The position numbers and the translations under genes were made by a program. 64,000 nt of DNA. Source: DASXUG01 sp964620425. Its GTDB lineage: Bacteria; Pseudomonadota; Gammaproteobacteria; Burkholderiales; Methylophilaceae. Every line of letters begins with the position of its first letter. Within the stretch, counting starts at the first letter, position 1. Below are positions 7,003-15,709 of this stretch, in pieces. The notes beneath the pieces were generated by a model. The model did no database searches, was not told the DNA's origin, and saw only the letters and a program-made list of their open reading frames with translations. The stretch spans positions 186,001 to 250,000 of the forward strand of contig CAZUGV010000001.1 of assembly GCA_964620425.1 (NCBI GenBank), read 5' to 3'.

Positions 7003-8988
7003 ATGCAGCAAAAAGTAATTTTTGGCTTAGTCGCTACAATGTTTTTACCAACCAGTCTCGCGATGGCTGATGACAGTAAAAGTTTGAAGTTAGACAGCGT
7101 AGTGGTAATCGGTAAAAAAGAGTTTAATATTGACAAAACCCTAGCTGGTTCAGTCGATGTGATTACCCGTGACGAACTGGAATATGAACATGTTACCGAC
7201 ACCCTAGAGCTTTTTAATAAGACCCCAGGCGTAGTGTTATCACGTTATAACCAAGGCATTATCAATACCGACCTTTCTATCCGCGGCTTTAGTGGGGATG
7301 GTGAAACGCCCCATGCCAAATTATTAGTCGATGGCATTCCATCTAACTTGTTTAATGGTTATAACGAGCTGGATTATTTATTCCCGACCAATATTCAAAG
7401 CATACAAGTATCTAAAGGGACTAGTGATGCAACCACGGGCTTATTTGCCACCGCTGGCAGCTATAAAGTTGAGACGCGTAAAGATACCGGCAAACAACTA
7501 CAGTTTGGCTATGGCAGTTTTAATACCCGTGAACTGCAAGGATATTATGGTGATAAACAAGGTGAGTTCACGCAAAACTATGCCATGGGTTATCGCGCGG
7601 GTAATGGTTATCGCGACCATACTGATTTAGAAAAAATCGCACTTTCAGGACGCTGGCAATATGATTTTGAAAAATCCAGCTTGGCGTTAAGTGCTAAATA
7701 TGGCAAATATAATGCTTTTGAAGCGCCAGGTTATTTAAATATGCAACAAGCACGTTCAAACCCGCGTCAGTCTGCTGCAAACGCGGCAAACGATGGTGGC
7801 GAAAAAGAATTTAAACACTTAAGTCTGCATTATGATTATTTTGTGAATGATGATATTGATTTAAGCGTAAAAACATATTGGCAAGACTTTTCAAGAGACA
7901 GAAGAGTTGGTTTTGTGAATACGCCGCTTGAACTGCGTAATGAAAGCCAAACTTCGACAGGGCTGATTGCAAAACTTAACTGGAAAATCAACCCACAGTG
8001 GGGATTTGAGACTGGCTATGATATAGAAAATCAAGATGTCAGTGAGTTTAGATTACGCCCCACAACAGGTGTGATTAGGAGAGATGCGAAGTATGATTTT
8101 ACGGCTCAAGGCATTTATGCAAAATTGGAGAATACTCCGTTAGACTGGTTACGTTGGAATTTTGCTTATCGGGTTGATCGTTTAAGCAGCACCCCAAATA
8201 ATCGTTTTGTGATTACCACACCACGGATTACCGACATGTTGGACAATCAAACCATTGTTCAGCCCAAATTTAACATATTTGCTAACCTGACAGACCAACA
8301 CACGCTATTTGCGAATGCTGGACGTAGCTTTCAAACGCCAACAGGTGTGGATTTAAACCAATTTGATGCTTCAGGAAATAGGGTTAATGTTAAAGTTGGT
8401 ATTAACGATGGCTGGGAGTTTGGTCTAAAAAGTGCTTGGGCAAACAACATCAATACCCGTGTTTCATATTGGCAACAAAAAGCTGAAGACGAGTTTGTGC
8501 CAGTGGATGGTACACGGCAGTTGATTGGAGAAACCAGAAGACAAGGAATTGATGCTAGCTTTGATGCCGCCATCAATGATTATTGGTCTTTCTGGGGCAA
8601 TCTTTCACTCGTCAATCAAAAAATCCTGCAAGGACCTGATAACAAAAGAGCCTTAGACGGTAACCGCATTCGAGGCATCCCTGACCATACTGCATCATTA
8701 GGCTTACAGTTTAAGCCTAATAGTCAATGGATTGCACGCGTGCATGTGGACAAGCAAGGTGCTTACTACGTGAATGAAAATAATATCGGGGGCAAATATG
8801 GTGCATACACCCTTACCAACGCCAATGTGGATTATAAAACCAGCTGGGGCAGAGTCAGCATGCTAGCTAATAACCTCTTCGATGAATATTATGAATATGT
8901 GTATGACTTCACCAGTAATGCCACCAATTTAAACTTTTCACCGGGCGCAGGCCGTAACGTGATGCTAACAACCACGGTGGATTTTTAG
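7003..8988 (+). CDS. TonB-dependent outer-membrane receptor, probable metal uptake
   Basis: A 661-residue TonB-dependent receptor. It has a signal peptide (VIFGLVATMFLPTSLAMA, cut near residue 20), a plug domain (SVDVITRDELEYEHVTDTLE; SIRGFSGDG; LLVDGIPSNL) and a 22-strand barrel ending in the C-terminal TVDF signature with terminal Phe. The ATG at 7003 has GGAG six bases upstream; an in-frame ATG at 6991 has none, so 7003 is chosen. Its place between a COG0523 GTPase and an ABC system in a presumed Zur regulon suggests uptake of zinc or a metallophore. It lacks the His-rich loop typical of ZnuD, so the substrate is uncertain. Confidence 0.85.
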   Translation: MQQKVIFGLVATMFLPTSLAMADDSKSLKLDSVVVIGKKEFNIDKTLAGSVDVITRDELEYEHVTDTLELFNKTPGVVLSRYNQGIINTDLSIRGFSGDGETPHAKLLVDGIPSNLFNGYNELDYLFPTNIQSIQVSKGTSDATTGLFATAGSYKVETRKDTGKQLQFGYGSFNTRELQGYYGDKQGEFTQNYAMGYRAGNGYRDHTDLEKIALSGRWQYDFEKSSLALSAKYGKYNAFEAPGYLNMQQARSNPRQSAANAANDGGEKEFKHLSLHYDYFVNDDIDLSVKTYWQDFSRDRRVGFVNTPLELRNESQTSTGLIAKLNWKINPQWGFETGYDIENQDVSEFRLRPTTGVIRRDAKYDFTAQGIYAKLENTPLDWLRWNFAYRVDRLSSTPNNRFVITTPRITDMLDNQTIVQPKFNIFANLTDQHTLFANAGRSFQTPTGVDLNQFDASGNRVNVKVGINDGWEFGLKSAWANNINTRVSYWQQKAEDEFVPVDGTRQLIGETRRQGIDASFDAAINDYWSFWGNLSLVNQKILQGPDNKRALDGNRIRGIPDHTASLGLQFKPNSQWIARVHVDKQGAYYVNENNIGGKYGAYTLTNANVDYKTSWGRVSMLANNLFDEYYEYVYDFTSNATNLNFSPGAGRNVMLTTTVDF

Positions 8989-8996
8989 TTGGACAT

Positions 8997-9710
8997 ATGA
9001 CCTTATTAGACATTAAACAACTGTCTTGTGCATTTGCAGACAAGTCCGTGTTGCAAGCCCTCAACTTGACCGTTCAAAGCGGTCAGGTTGTTTCTATTTT
9101 GGGCAGTAACGGTGCAGGCAAATCCACACTACTAAAATGTATTCTGGGCTTGCAAGACAAGCAGGCGCAAATCTCTGGCGATATTCTAATATCAGGCCTG
9201 AGCATGTTGCATGAGGCAAACAATGCTAGAAAACATATCGCTTATGTGCCTGAGCAGCCAGCAGTGTATGGGCATTTATCTGCCATAGAAAATATGCGTT
9301 ATTTTTTAAGTCTATCCAATATCAAGGCCACCCATGCAGAGATAGAAAGCTACTTAAATCAGGTGGGGCTTAAATCAACATCATGGCAACAAGCTTGTGA
9401 GGAATACTCTAAAGGCATGAAGCAAAAGGTAATGCTGGCGCTGGCTTTAGCTAAACAAGCCAAACTATTGCTAATGGATGAGCCTAATTCAGGCCTCGAC
9501 CCGCAAGCGACTGAAGAGCTGAATCAGCTGATTATTACTTGTAAAAATAATGGTATGGGTGTGTTAGTCGTGACGCATGATGTGCTCTCAGCCTTGGAAT
9601 TTTCAGACCAATTGCAGATGCTGACGCAAGGGCGTTTACAAACCGTGACGATAGACCAAAGCAATCTATCGCTAGACCATCTTAAGCAATTGTATTTAGG
9701 TCAAGCATGA
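8997..9710 (+). CDS. ABC transporter ATP-binding protein
   Basis: A 237-residue ABC ATPase. It has Walker A GSNGAGKST (about residues 36-44), signature YSKGMKQK (about 139-146), Walker B LLLMDEPNSG (about 157-166) and the switch His in VVTHD. The GMKQK form of the signature is typical of ATPases that pair with ABC-2-type membrane subunits. It starts 8 bp after the TonB receptor stop and overlaps the following membrane gene by 4 bp, so the four genes form one operon. Confidence 0.92.
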   Translation: MTLLDIKQLSCAFADKSVLQALNLTVQSGQVVSILGSNGAGKSTLLKCILGLQDKQAQISGDILISGLSMLHEANNARKHIAYVPEQPAVYGHLSAIENMRYFLSLSNIKATHAEIESYLNQVGLKSTSWQQACEEYSKGMKQKVMLALALAKQAKLLLMDEPNSGLDPQATEELNQLIITCKNNGMGVLVVTHDVLSALEFSDQLQMLTQGRLQTVTIDQSNLSLDHLKQLYLGQA

Positions 9711-11116
9711 ATATGACAGCGGTTTGGGCTGTGACTCGCAATGAGTGGCGTCGATTAACGCATACGCGCACACCCGTTTTATTGCTATTGATGCTGGTGA
9801 GTCTGTGGGTAATTGCCACGTTTGCGGCACATCACCACTGGCAAGACCACGCCCGCCATGTCGCAGAAGTCACCCAAAAAAGCCAACAGGACTGGCATTC
9901 TCAACCCGAGCGACACCCGCACCGCGTATCGCACTATGGCGACTTTGTTGCCAAGCCCCTGCACCCGCTAAGCGTCATAGAACCTGGCATCTTAGATCAG
10001 TCAGGTTATTTGGTTTACTTAGAGGCACACCGTCTCAACAGCGCTAACTTTAACCCCGCCACCGAGGCCACCAGCTTGGGGCGTTTTCCATTGATTACGC
10101 CTGCCATGATAGTGCAATGGTGGATGCCTTTATTGCTCATTATGGTGGGCTATCACTGTATTACTTCAGAAAAAATAACGGGAGCATTGGCTTATATGCG
10201 GGGCAATGGCACATCGGCTTGGACCATTGCTGTAGGCAAGTACTTGGCCTTGTTTATCCCCTTACTAAGCTTATTGCTGATACAAGCCATCATCACCTTG
10301 GTATGGGTATGGGGCAGTGATCAAGTACTACTGCGGCTATTGAGCATGTTAGCAGGGCAAGTGATGTATATCGCTGGCTGGTGTTTATTGGTGATTTTAG
10401 TGTCATGGCACAGTCGCCAACTGCACAGCGCGCTACTCACCTTGCTATTATGCTGGGTCTGCATCTGTATTATCTTTCCCAAAGGCTTAGCCAACATCGC
10501 GCAAATCGCCTACCCAACCCAACCCCGCACCGAGGCTGAGTATCACGCAGAGCAAAAACTAAAACAAATTGGTGACAGTCACAATCCAGACGACCCGCAT
10601 TTTGCGGCGTTTAAGGCGCAGATTCTTAAACAATATGGCGTCAGCAATACCGAAGATTTGCCTGTGAATTACAATGGTTTGTTAATGCAAGAAGGCGAGC
10701 GCTTGACCACGCAAGTGTACCGTGAACAACAAGCCTTGCATGACCAGCAACTGGCTAAACAAAATGCCATGATTAGGCATTGGCTGATGCTTAGCCCCGC
10801 GCTAGCCTTGCAATACTTGCAAATGGCGAGCAGTGGTAATGATATTGCGCATCACCAAGCATTCATCAAGCAAGCGGAGCAAAGGCGCTATCAGCTCATA
10901 CAATACCTTAACCAAATACACACACACAAAGTGCATCAGCACGATGATAAAAACACCCGTGTATCTGCTGATTTTTGGGCAAAGGCCCCGCGCCCAGAGA
11001 TTAGATTGGCACCATTATCTGTCAGTCAAATTTCGATAGTCTCGGCATTGTTAGTGCTGGCTGTTTGGTTATTCGTGCCCCTACTTTTGCTTAAACGTGT
11101 GATACAGCGCCTATGA
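9707..11116 (+). CDS. ABC-2-type permease with large periplasmic loop (DUF3526-like), first subunit
   Basis: A 469-residue membrane protein with one N-terminal membrane helix (VLLLLMLVSLWVIATFA), then a His-rich stretch (residues about 43-80, with HHHWQDHARH and HPHRVSHYGD), a central group of about five helices (residues 145-265) and a second soluble loop before the last helix near 450. This layout matches ABC-2 permeases of the DUF3526 type. The histidines could bind metal. The ATGA overlap with the ATPase gene shows tight coupling. Transport direction is not evident: the ABC-2 type usually exports, which contrasts with the uptake receptor upstream. Confidence 0.8.
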   Translation: MNMTAVWAVTRNEWRRLTHTRTPVLLLLMLVSLWVIATFAAHHHWQDHARHVAEVTQKSQQDWHSQPERHPHRVSHYGDFVAKPLHPLSVIEPGILDQSGYLVYLEAHRLNSANFNPATEATSLGRFPLITPAMIVQWWMPLLLIMVGYHCITSEKITGALAYMRGNGTSAWTIAVGKYLALFIPLLSLLLIQAIITLVWVWGSDQVLLRLLSMLAGQVMYIAGWCLLVILVSWHSRQLHSALLTLLLCWVCICIIFPKGLANIAQIAYPTQPRTEAEYHAEQKLKQIGDSHNPDDPHFAAFKAQILKQYGVSNTEDLPVNYNGLLMQEGERLTTQVYREQQALHDQQLAKQNAMIRHWLMLSPALALQYLQMASSGNDIAHHQAFIKQAEQRRYQLIQYLNQIHTHKVHQHDDKNTRVSADFWAKAPRPEIRLAPLSVSQISIVSALLVLAVWLFVPLLLLKRVIQRL

Positions 11117-12366
11117 AACAAGAACTGCTATTACTGATTAAGCAACGCAGTGTGCTATGGCTACTTTCCATCAGCCTATTGCTGTCTTTTTTAAGCTTAT
11201 GGAATGGCTGGGAAAATGTCCGTCATATTCGCGCGCAAATCAGCCATGCACAACTCGAAGCGTCGCGCCAAAAACAACAGCACCTTGCAGACTATGCGCA
11301 TCACGGCAAAGTAGATGCTGGTGAGGTCGGTTATTACGTCTTTCACCATGTCTATCAGCACCCCTCTGATTGGACCTTTGTCGCCCTAGGTAACCGTTTG
11401 GTGACGCCTTATGTACAGCGTATCCGCTTGTTGGGTTTACAAAGTCAACTGTATGACGGCGAATCCCATCATCCAGAATATGTGATGCTAGGCGCGTTTG
11501 ATTATAGTTTTTGGCTGGTATTTTTTTCGCCTTTACTGTGCATCGCCTTAATGCATGAACTCAAAGCCAGTGAGTTTCAAGCGCAACGTTTGTCTTTTTT
11601 AAATAGCCTCGTGTCACATCCACGCAGCTTTTGGGCAAAACGACTATTATTGCGCTGGCTACTCATTACCAGCACATTGGTTTTGCCTGTGATTGCATTT
11701 GCACTGAGCCAGTCATTGCCAGCCACGGGGCTATGCACTGTGTTATTAGTAACCGTGCTCTATACTTTATTTTGGTCGGCGCTGTGTGCCTTGGTGAGCT
11801 TACGCAATCATGCACTTAACGCCACCTATAACGCCATATTGCTAACGAGCTTGTGGCTGTTGTTATGTGTCATATTGCCAAACTTGGCACAACTTTGGGT
11901 ACATCAAGCGCATCCTGTACAAGAAGGTAGCCAAATCGCGCTACAACATCGTCAATTAGTGCATGGCGCATGGGATTTACCTAAAGAAGCGACGCTAGAC
12001 CCTTTTTACCAGCTGTATCCGCAATGGCAACACACACCGCCTGTCACGGGTCGCTTTCATTGGAAATGGTATTACGCGTTTCAGCATATGGCAGATGTGA
12101 ACTTAGCCACACAAGTGCAAAAACGTGAACTCAGCTTACGCGCCCGTGACCATGCTAGCGCGCAGCTAAGCTATGCCTTGCCTAGCTTATGGGCACAACG
12201 TCAATTAGAGGCACTCGCCCAAAGTGACATTGCCAACTTACTTGACCATCGTCAGCACATCACAGCGTTTCATACGCAATTGAGACATACCCTATACCCC
12301 TATCTGTTTGAGGAAAAAACCATGTCGCTTGAAGACTTTGCAGCCTTACCTACGTTCCCCAACTAA
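11113..12366 (+). CDS. ABC-2-type permease (DUF3526-like), second subunit
   Basis: A 417-residue paralogue of the preceding protein with the same design: one N-terminal helix (LWLLSISLLLSFLSLW), a His-containing periplasmic stretch (HLADYAHHGKVDAG, YVFHHVYQHP), a central membrane block (about 135-260) and a final soluble region without a clear last helix. The ATG overlaps the previous stop (ATGA). The two permeases probably form a heterodimer with the ATPase at 8997-9710. It is the last gene of the operon; no strong terminator follows before the second pqqA block. Confidence 0.8.
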   Translation: MKQELLLLIKQRSVLWLLSISLLLSFLSLWNGWENVRHIRAQISHAQLEASRQKQQHLADYAHHGKVDAGEVGYYVFHHVYQHPSDWTFVALGNRLVTPYVQRIRLLGLQSQLYDGESHHPEYVMLGAFDYSFWLVFFSPLLCIALMHELKASEFQAQRLSFLNSLVSHPRSFWAKRLLLRWLLITSTLVLPVIAFALSQSLPATGLCTVLLVTVLYTLFWSALCALVSLRNHALNATYNAILLTSLWLLLCVILPNLAQLWVHQAHPVQEGSQIALQHRQLVHGAWDLPKEATLDPFYQLYPQWQHTPPVTGRFHWKWYYAFQHMADVNLATQVQKRELSLRARDHASAQLSYALPSLWAQRQLEALAQSDIANLLDHRQHITAFHTQLRHTLYPYLFEEKTMSLEDFAALPTFPN

Positions 12367-12439
12367 GGTCACTCTCCGCACGACTGACCTGCTCCCTCGC
12401 TTTTTCTGGAGTGACAAATCAACCATCAAGCACATCAAT

Positions 12440-12508
12440 ATGAATTTTAAATTACGTAAAATCATTAGGCGCGATTACGTCAACACATCAGGGTACAAAT
12501 TAAACTAA
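12440..12508 (+). CDS. Possible 22-residue peptide upstream of pqqA copy 2
   Basis: The frame begins MNFKLRKIIRRDYVNTSG and ends KLN, matching the tail of the frame upstream of pqqA copy 1. In this copy it has its own ATG just outside the duplicated block. There is no convincing ribosome-binding site. It could be a short leader peptide or a relic. Confidence 0.25.
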   Translation: MNFKLRKIIRRDYVNTSGYKLN

Positions 12509-12574
12509 AGCGTAAGATACAACTCATACGAACACATCAATACCGATGCGTTTATCACCAAAAGGAGATTTATC

Positions 12575-12646
12575 ATGTGGACTAAACCAGCTGCTACTGA
12601 AATGCGTTTTGGCTTTGAAGTGACTATGTACGTAATGAACAAATAA
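12575..12646 (+). CDS. pqqA: PqqA, coenzyme PQQ precursor peptide (copy 2)
   Basis: The encoded 23 residues are identical to copy 1, including Glu15 and Tyr19 that PqqE joins. AAAAGGAG lies 6-7 nt upstream of the ATG. Free-standing again, with no other pqq genes in view. Two identical precursor genes would raise PqqA supply or place it under two promoters. Multiple pqqA copies are known from other methylotrophs. Confidence 0.95.
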   Translation: MWTKPAATEMRFGFEVTMYVMNK

Positions 12647-12672
12647 TCTAACATTTCCAATAGTTAGATTAG

Positions 12673-12699
12673 AAAAACCCAGCCGAGGCTGGGTTTTTT
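12673..12699 (+). terminator. Rho-independent terminator after pqqA copy 2
   Basis: Same AACCCAGC / GCTGGGTT hairpin with CGAG loop and T run as in copy 1. It marks the end of the duplicated block; the AT-rich defence patch begins after it. Confidence 0.9.
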
Positions 12700-12892
12700 G
12701 TTGGGTGCTAAAAATAACCTCATTGACTTCATTAAGTAGCTCGAGCCATTACTAGCAGACCAACTTAGACAAAAATGATAACTGGATTATTTTTATCCTA
12801 ATTTAATACTGGAGAGTTTGAGATTATTAAAATGGATACGGGTTTCTAAGGTCAAATTCCTATAATTTTTTTACCATTTAAAAAAACTTTAG

Positions 12893-13504
12893 TTATCTGA
12901 GTTTTGAAAGATTGTAATCTGCAACTTTTTGACATTTTTCATATGCATTTTCAATATATTTATTTGGGTTAGAAATAAAATCATCCTCATCAATAAGTGC
13001 AATATAAGATCCATCAAGCTGAGAATATGTTTTGCAGTGATTGCATGCATATTTATCCTCGCTTATTAGATTGTATCTATTGTTATTTATTATGTCGTAT
13101 AGTTTTGAGTCGTTAATTGTTCGTGTTGAACAACCATCGTCTTTAGCGGTTTTTGTAATTAACCAGTCGTAATTGCCGTTATGTTTCTTAATAACACCAA
13201 CTATCCCGTTGGTTCTTGATGTTCTATCTTGTCTAGTAATTTCTTTAAGGGAGTATTCGACCTCCCAATCTACCCATTTACTTTCTTTAAGATTTGGGGA
13301 AATTATAACTATAGTTACTGATGTGTCAAAAATCATATCTCTAAGATTTTTTTTAATATTTTCAGCCGTTGTATCGGTTAGATCTGGTGAGTCAGTTGTT
13401 TCACCTTTGTAGTAAGTAGCATCATCACCTAACGCACTTATTATTTTATCTCTTAGGGCTGTAGATTCACTATATTTATATGCAATAAATGTTTTTCTAG
13501 CCAT
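12893..13504 (-). CDS. thsB: ThsB, TIR-domain sensor of a Thoeris anti-phage system
   Basis: A 203-residue protein opening with KTFIAYKYSESTALRD, the start of the TIR-like (MTH538) fold used by ThsB. TVTIVIISPNLKESKWVDWEVEYSL-type core strands follow (about residues 63-86); Glu81 or Glu83 in WEVEYS is the likely NAD-cleaving glutamate. In Thoeris, ThsB senses phage infection and makes a cyclic ADP-ribose isomer that activates ThsA. It follows thsA by 11 bp with an AAAGGA ribosome-binding site. The C-terminal half has a CNHC pair (about 154-157). The base composition is clearly more AT-rich than in flanking genes, which fits horizontal transfer. Confidence 0.88.
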   Translation of the reverse strand: MARKTFIAYKYSESTALRDKIISALGDDATYYKGETTDSPDLTDTTAENIKKNLRDMIFDTSVTIVIISPNLKESKWVDWEVEYSLKEITRQDRTSRTNGIVGVIKKHNGNYDWLITKTAKDDGCSTRTINDSKLYDIINNNRYNLISEDKYACNHCKTYSQLDGSYIALIDEDDFISNPNKYIENAYEKCQKVADYNLSKLR

Positions 13505-13515
13505 TTTGGTTTCCT

Positions 13516-14946
13516 TTAGTTTGTAATTAATTTAATTATTTCAAGGATTGCAGAACTAAGCTCTTCGTATGTTTTTGATTTATCACCTAAGCTAGAAAGT
13601 AGTTTTTTTAAATTAGTATCTTTAACTTCAGATTCCCAAGACTTCATTTCTTTTTGCCATAGTTCTTCAGCCACATAACCAGTAGCTCCAATTGGAATAA
13701 CAAAAAGTCCTAATTTTTTGGCAATTTCATATTCTTGATACATTCCATCTGACAGGGTAATTTCTCCATCTTTTAGTTTATTTCCAAATATGAAAATTGC
13801 TATGCCAGAATGGGAAATCATATCTTCACGATATTTTTTCCATAACTCCTTAAGTGGAACTGATCCTGTAGCTTCCTGAGGAAAGGGTCTTAATATAAGT
13901 TGATTCGATATGGATGCTTTCGGATTCATATAGATTTGCTCTAATGCGCCAGATATAACAGCACTACCTATGCCAAGACCGAACCCTGAAACAATATTAT
14001 TTGTTTGATTAATTAAAGCCGCGCTCAACTTATGAATAAACAATAAGGCGGATTTTTCATCTCTAGCACCATATTCATGTGCGGCACCAGAAATAAATAT
14101 TGTTTTCTTTTTAAATTCAACTTCCAATTTACTCAATAAATCTGTTATTTCTGCATAGTCGTCTATCAAAATTGTTTTAACATTAAATCGTTTTAAATCT
14201 TTAATGAAGAGCTCTTGCTTTCTCGACTTGTATTCAAAATCAGCTTCTGAGTCATTCTGATTTTTTTGAATGCTTCGGATAAAACAATAATGTCTTCGTT
14301 GGTTATCTTCAAACGCAAGTCTTACTCGACTTAGAATGTAGTCTAAATTAGGGTCTGTAAAGCTAAAACCTATAAAGATGAAAGTTTTTGATATCAAATC
14401 CCCCTTTAAAGTTGAAAGATATTGATCCATTTTTAGATGATATTTTTCATAATCATCCTTTGTTAAAACCGCATCATCTGGATGATCTACATCCCCGTGC
14501 ATTTTATAAACGATAGCATCTCGACGAGGCTTAGTGTTTGCTAGTTGCTTTATTGTATATTTGACGTCTGCAATTTTGCCTGCTGCGGCTAAAGCTTGTT
14601 CAATCAATTTATCGTAATTAGTAGTCCAATATATTCGGATCGGTAAACGGCACAATATTTTATGGTTCTCTTGTATTTCAGCCTCTCTTGAAAACTCCTC
14701 AATTAACCTTTTATTTAGTTGGCTTCTATTAGATCCATTTTCGTTAACATGGTATTGAGCTAAAGCTACCAAGTCGTGTTCTTTCTCTACATCTAGGCCA
14801 ATTTCTTGTGCAATTGGGCGTAATAGCTCAGACCAATTGACGAACCCCGCCCCAGCGGACATACCTGCTCCAGCAAATATCGCAACGTTTTCTTCAATAA
14901 GTTCTTTTGATATTTCTCGTAGAAAAGTATCTTTATCAAGGCTCAT
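13516..14946 (-). CDS. thsA: ThsA, SIR2-SLOG effector of a Thoeris anti-phage system
   Basis: A 476-residue two-domain protein. Residues 1-280 are a SIR2-like NADase with GAGMSAGAG (about 25-33), Asn110 in TTNYDKL and His150 in YKMHGD; both positions correspond to the catalytic pair described for Bacillus ThsA. Residues 283-475 form a SLOG domain (IFISGAAHEYG; GFGLGIGSAVISG; LRPFPQ; YQEYEIAKKLG) that binds the cyclic ADP-ribose signal. Activation depletes NAD and aborts infection. It is the first gene of the thsA-thsB operon, with AGAAGGG before the ATG. AT-rich like thsB. Start and length agree with the family. Confidence 0.93.
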   Translation of the reverse strand: MSLDKDTFLREISKELIEENVAIFAGAGMSAGAGFVNWSELLRPIAQEIGLDVEKEHDLVALAQYHVNENGSNRSQLNKRLIEEFSREAEIQENHKILCRLPIRIYWTTNYDKLIEQALAAAGKIADVKYTIKQLANTKPRRDAIVYKMHGDVDHPDDAVLTKDDYEKYHLKMDQYLSTLKGDLISKTFIFIGFSFTDPNLDYILSRVRLAFEDNQRRHYCFIRSIQKNQNDSEADFEYKSRKQELFIKDLKRFNVKTILIDDYAEITDLLSKLEVEFKKKTIFISGAAHEYGARDEKSALLFIHKLSAALINQTNNIVSGFGLGIGSAVISGALEQIYMNPKASISNQLILRPFPQEATGSVPLKELWKKYREDMISHSGIAIFIFGNKLKDGEITLSDGMYQEYEIAKKLGLFVIPIGATGYVAEELWQKEMKSWESEVKDTNLKKLLSSLGDKSKTYEELSSAILEIIKLITN

Positions 14947-14968
14947 GTCAACCCTTCTTTTTATTTAA

Positions 14969-14989
14969 CCCCGTTCATGTAACACGGGG
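14969..14989 (-). terminator. Weak hairpin between the toxin gene and thsA
   Basis: CCCCGT (14969-14974) pairs with ACGGGG (14984-14989) around a 9-base loop, followed on the minus strand by a TTAAATAAAAA stretch and not by a clean T run. It may separate parDE from thsAB transcription. Confidence 0.3.
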
Positions 14990-15136
14990 GCTATAAAAAA
15001 CACTATAAATCTTTCAATTTTATTTTGCAAAACCTCCACAAGCCTTTTTGCATGAAAATACTATCATTAACGACCGCATACCCGTCCCCCTGCCGAATAA
15101 CCTCGCCTTTAAGACATTGAATATCTAAATATATCT

Positions 15137-15421
15137 TTACAAATTCTTTGGTAAATTCTGCGTGGTATGAAACACACGCAAAATTTCGACTTTATTATTT
15201 TTAATGCGGTAAGGCACAAGATAATAACTGTTACTGATGACCAGCTCACGCGTGCCCACCACCCTGCCAGGCCGACCGAGTGCGGGCTGTGAGATGAGTT
15301 GGTTAACCTGAGTGATAATTAAACCCACTACCTGACTTGCGGCTTGTGGGTTTTCTTGTGCAATATAGCTGGCGATATCATCCAAATTTTGTAGTGCTTT
15401 ATTTAGCCAAACAATTTGCAT
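15137..15421 (-). CDS. parE: RelE/ParE-family toxin
   Basis: A 94-residue basic protein with the ParE/RelE pattern: two N-terminal helices (NKALQNLDDIASYIAQENPQ), the conserved LGRPGRVVGTRELVI core (about residues 52-66), YYLVPYRI and the last strand VEILRVFHTTQ. ParE toxins poison gyrase, while RelE toxins cleave mRNA on ribosomes. The P-G-R-V-x-G-T-R-E form fits the ParE-like group, but the target is not proven. It lies 9 bp downstream of its antitoxin gene. A few residues after FHTTQ complete a normal length. Confidence 0.87.
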   Translation of the reverse strand: MQIVWLNKALQNLDDIASYIAQENPQAASQVVGLIITQVNQLISQPALGRPGRVVGTRELVISNSYYLVPYRIKNNKVEILRVFHTTQNLPKNL

Positions 15422-15430
15422 GCGGTTAAA

Positions 15431-15664
15431 TTAGGCTTTCCATTTGTCGAGCACTGCACTTACTTCTGCCTCGGTTGCAAAATCACCTGCATCGGCCTCT
15501 TGTATCGCTTGGTGGATTTCTGCAATTTGCCACTCGTTATTTTCAACAAAGGCTTTAATTGCTTCTGCCGCTAAAAAAGAGCGCGAGCGGTGCGTTGATT
15601 CGGCAAGTTTTTCTAGCTTAATTTTGGTAGATTCTTCTAAACGAATGGTGACTGTAGTTGTCAT
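15431..15664 (-). CDS. parD: Ribbon-helix-helix antitoxin (ParD/CopG type)
   Basis: A 77-residue protein with an N-terminal ribbon-helix-helix (TTTVTIRLEESTKIKLEKLA, then RSRSFLAAEAIKAFV) that binds DNA and represses its own operon, and a C-terminal acidic tail (AIQEADAGDFATEAEV) that would neutralise the toxin. I start at the ATG at 15664, where homology begins; an open frame extends further upstream, but only into the adjacent hairpin element. It pairs with the toxin gene 9 bp downstream. Confidence 0.85.
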   Translation of the reverse strand: MTTTVTIRLEESTKIKLEKLAESTHRSRSFLAAEAIKAFVENNEWQIAEIHQAIQEADAGDFATEAEVSAVLDKWKA

Positions 15665-15709
15665 GGCTTTACTCCAAAAAATACAATGTACACAATATAA
15701 CACACTTAG

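Larger units (their letters stand above)
12449..12699 (+). repeat. Duplicated pqqA block, copy 2
   Basis: Direct repeat of 4414-4664. Differences are scattered single bases (for example the GTA/GTG valine codon in pqqA) plus a cluster of changes between the pqqA stop and the terminator. The identity ends sharply on both sides. Confidence 0.9.

Noticed and set aside
4748..12366. Lanthanide-uptake cluster, suggested by the neighbouring pqqA genes
   Set aside because: The Fur-type regulator, zinc-finger-deficient DksA and COG0523 GTPase together point to zinc; no periplasmic lanthanide-binding protein or XoxF gene is present. Not fully excluded.
4414..12699. pqqA direct repeats as ends of a composite transposon
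   Set aside because: No transposase, terminal inverted repeats or target duplication is seen; the repeats are functional pqqA units.
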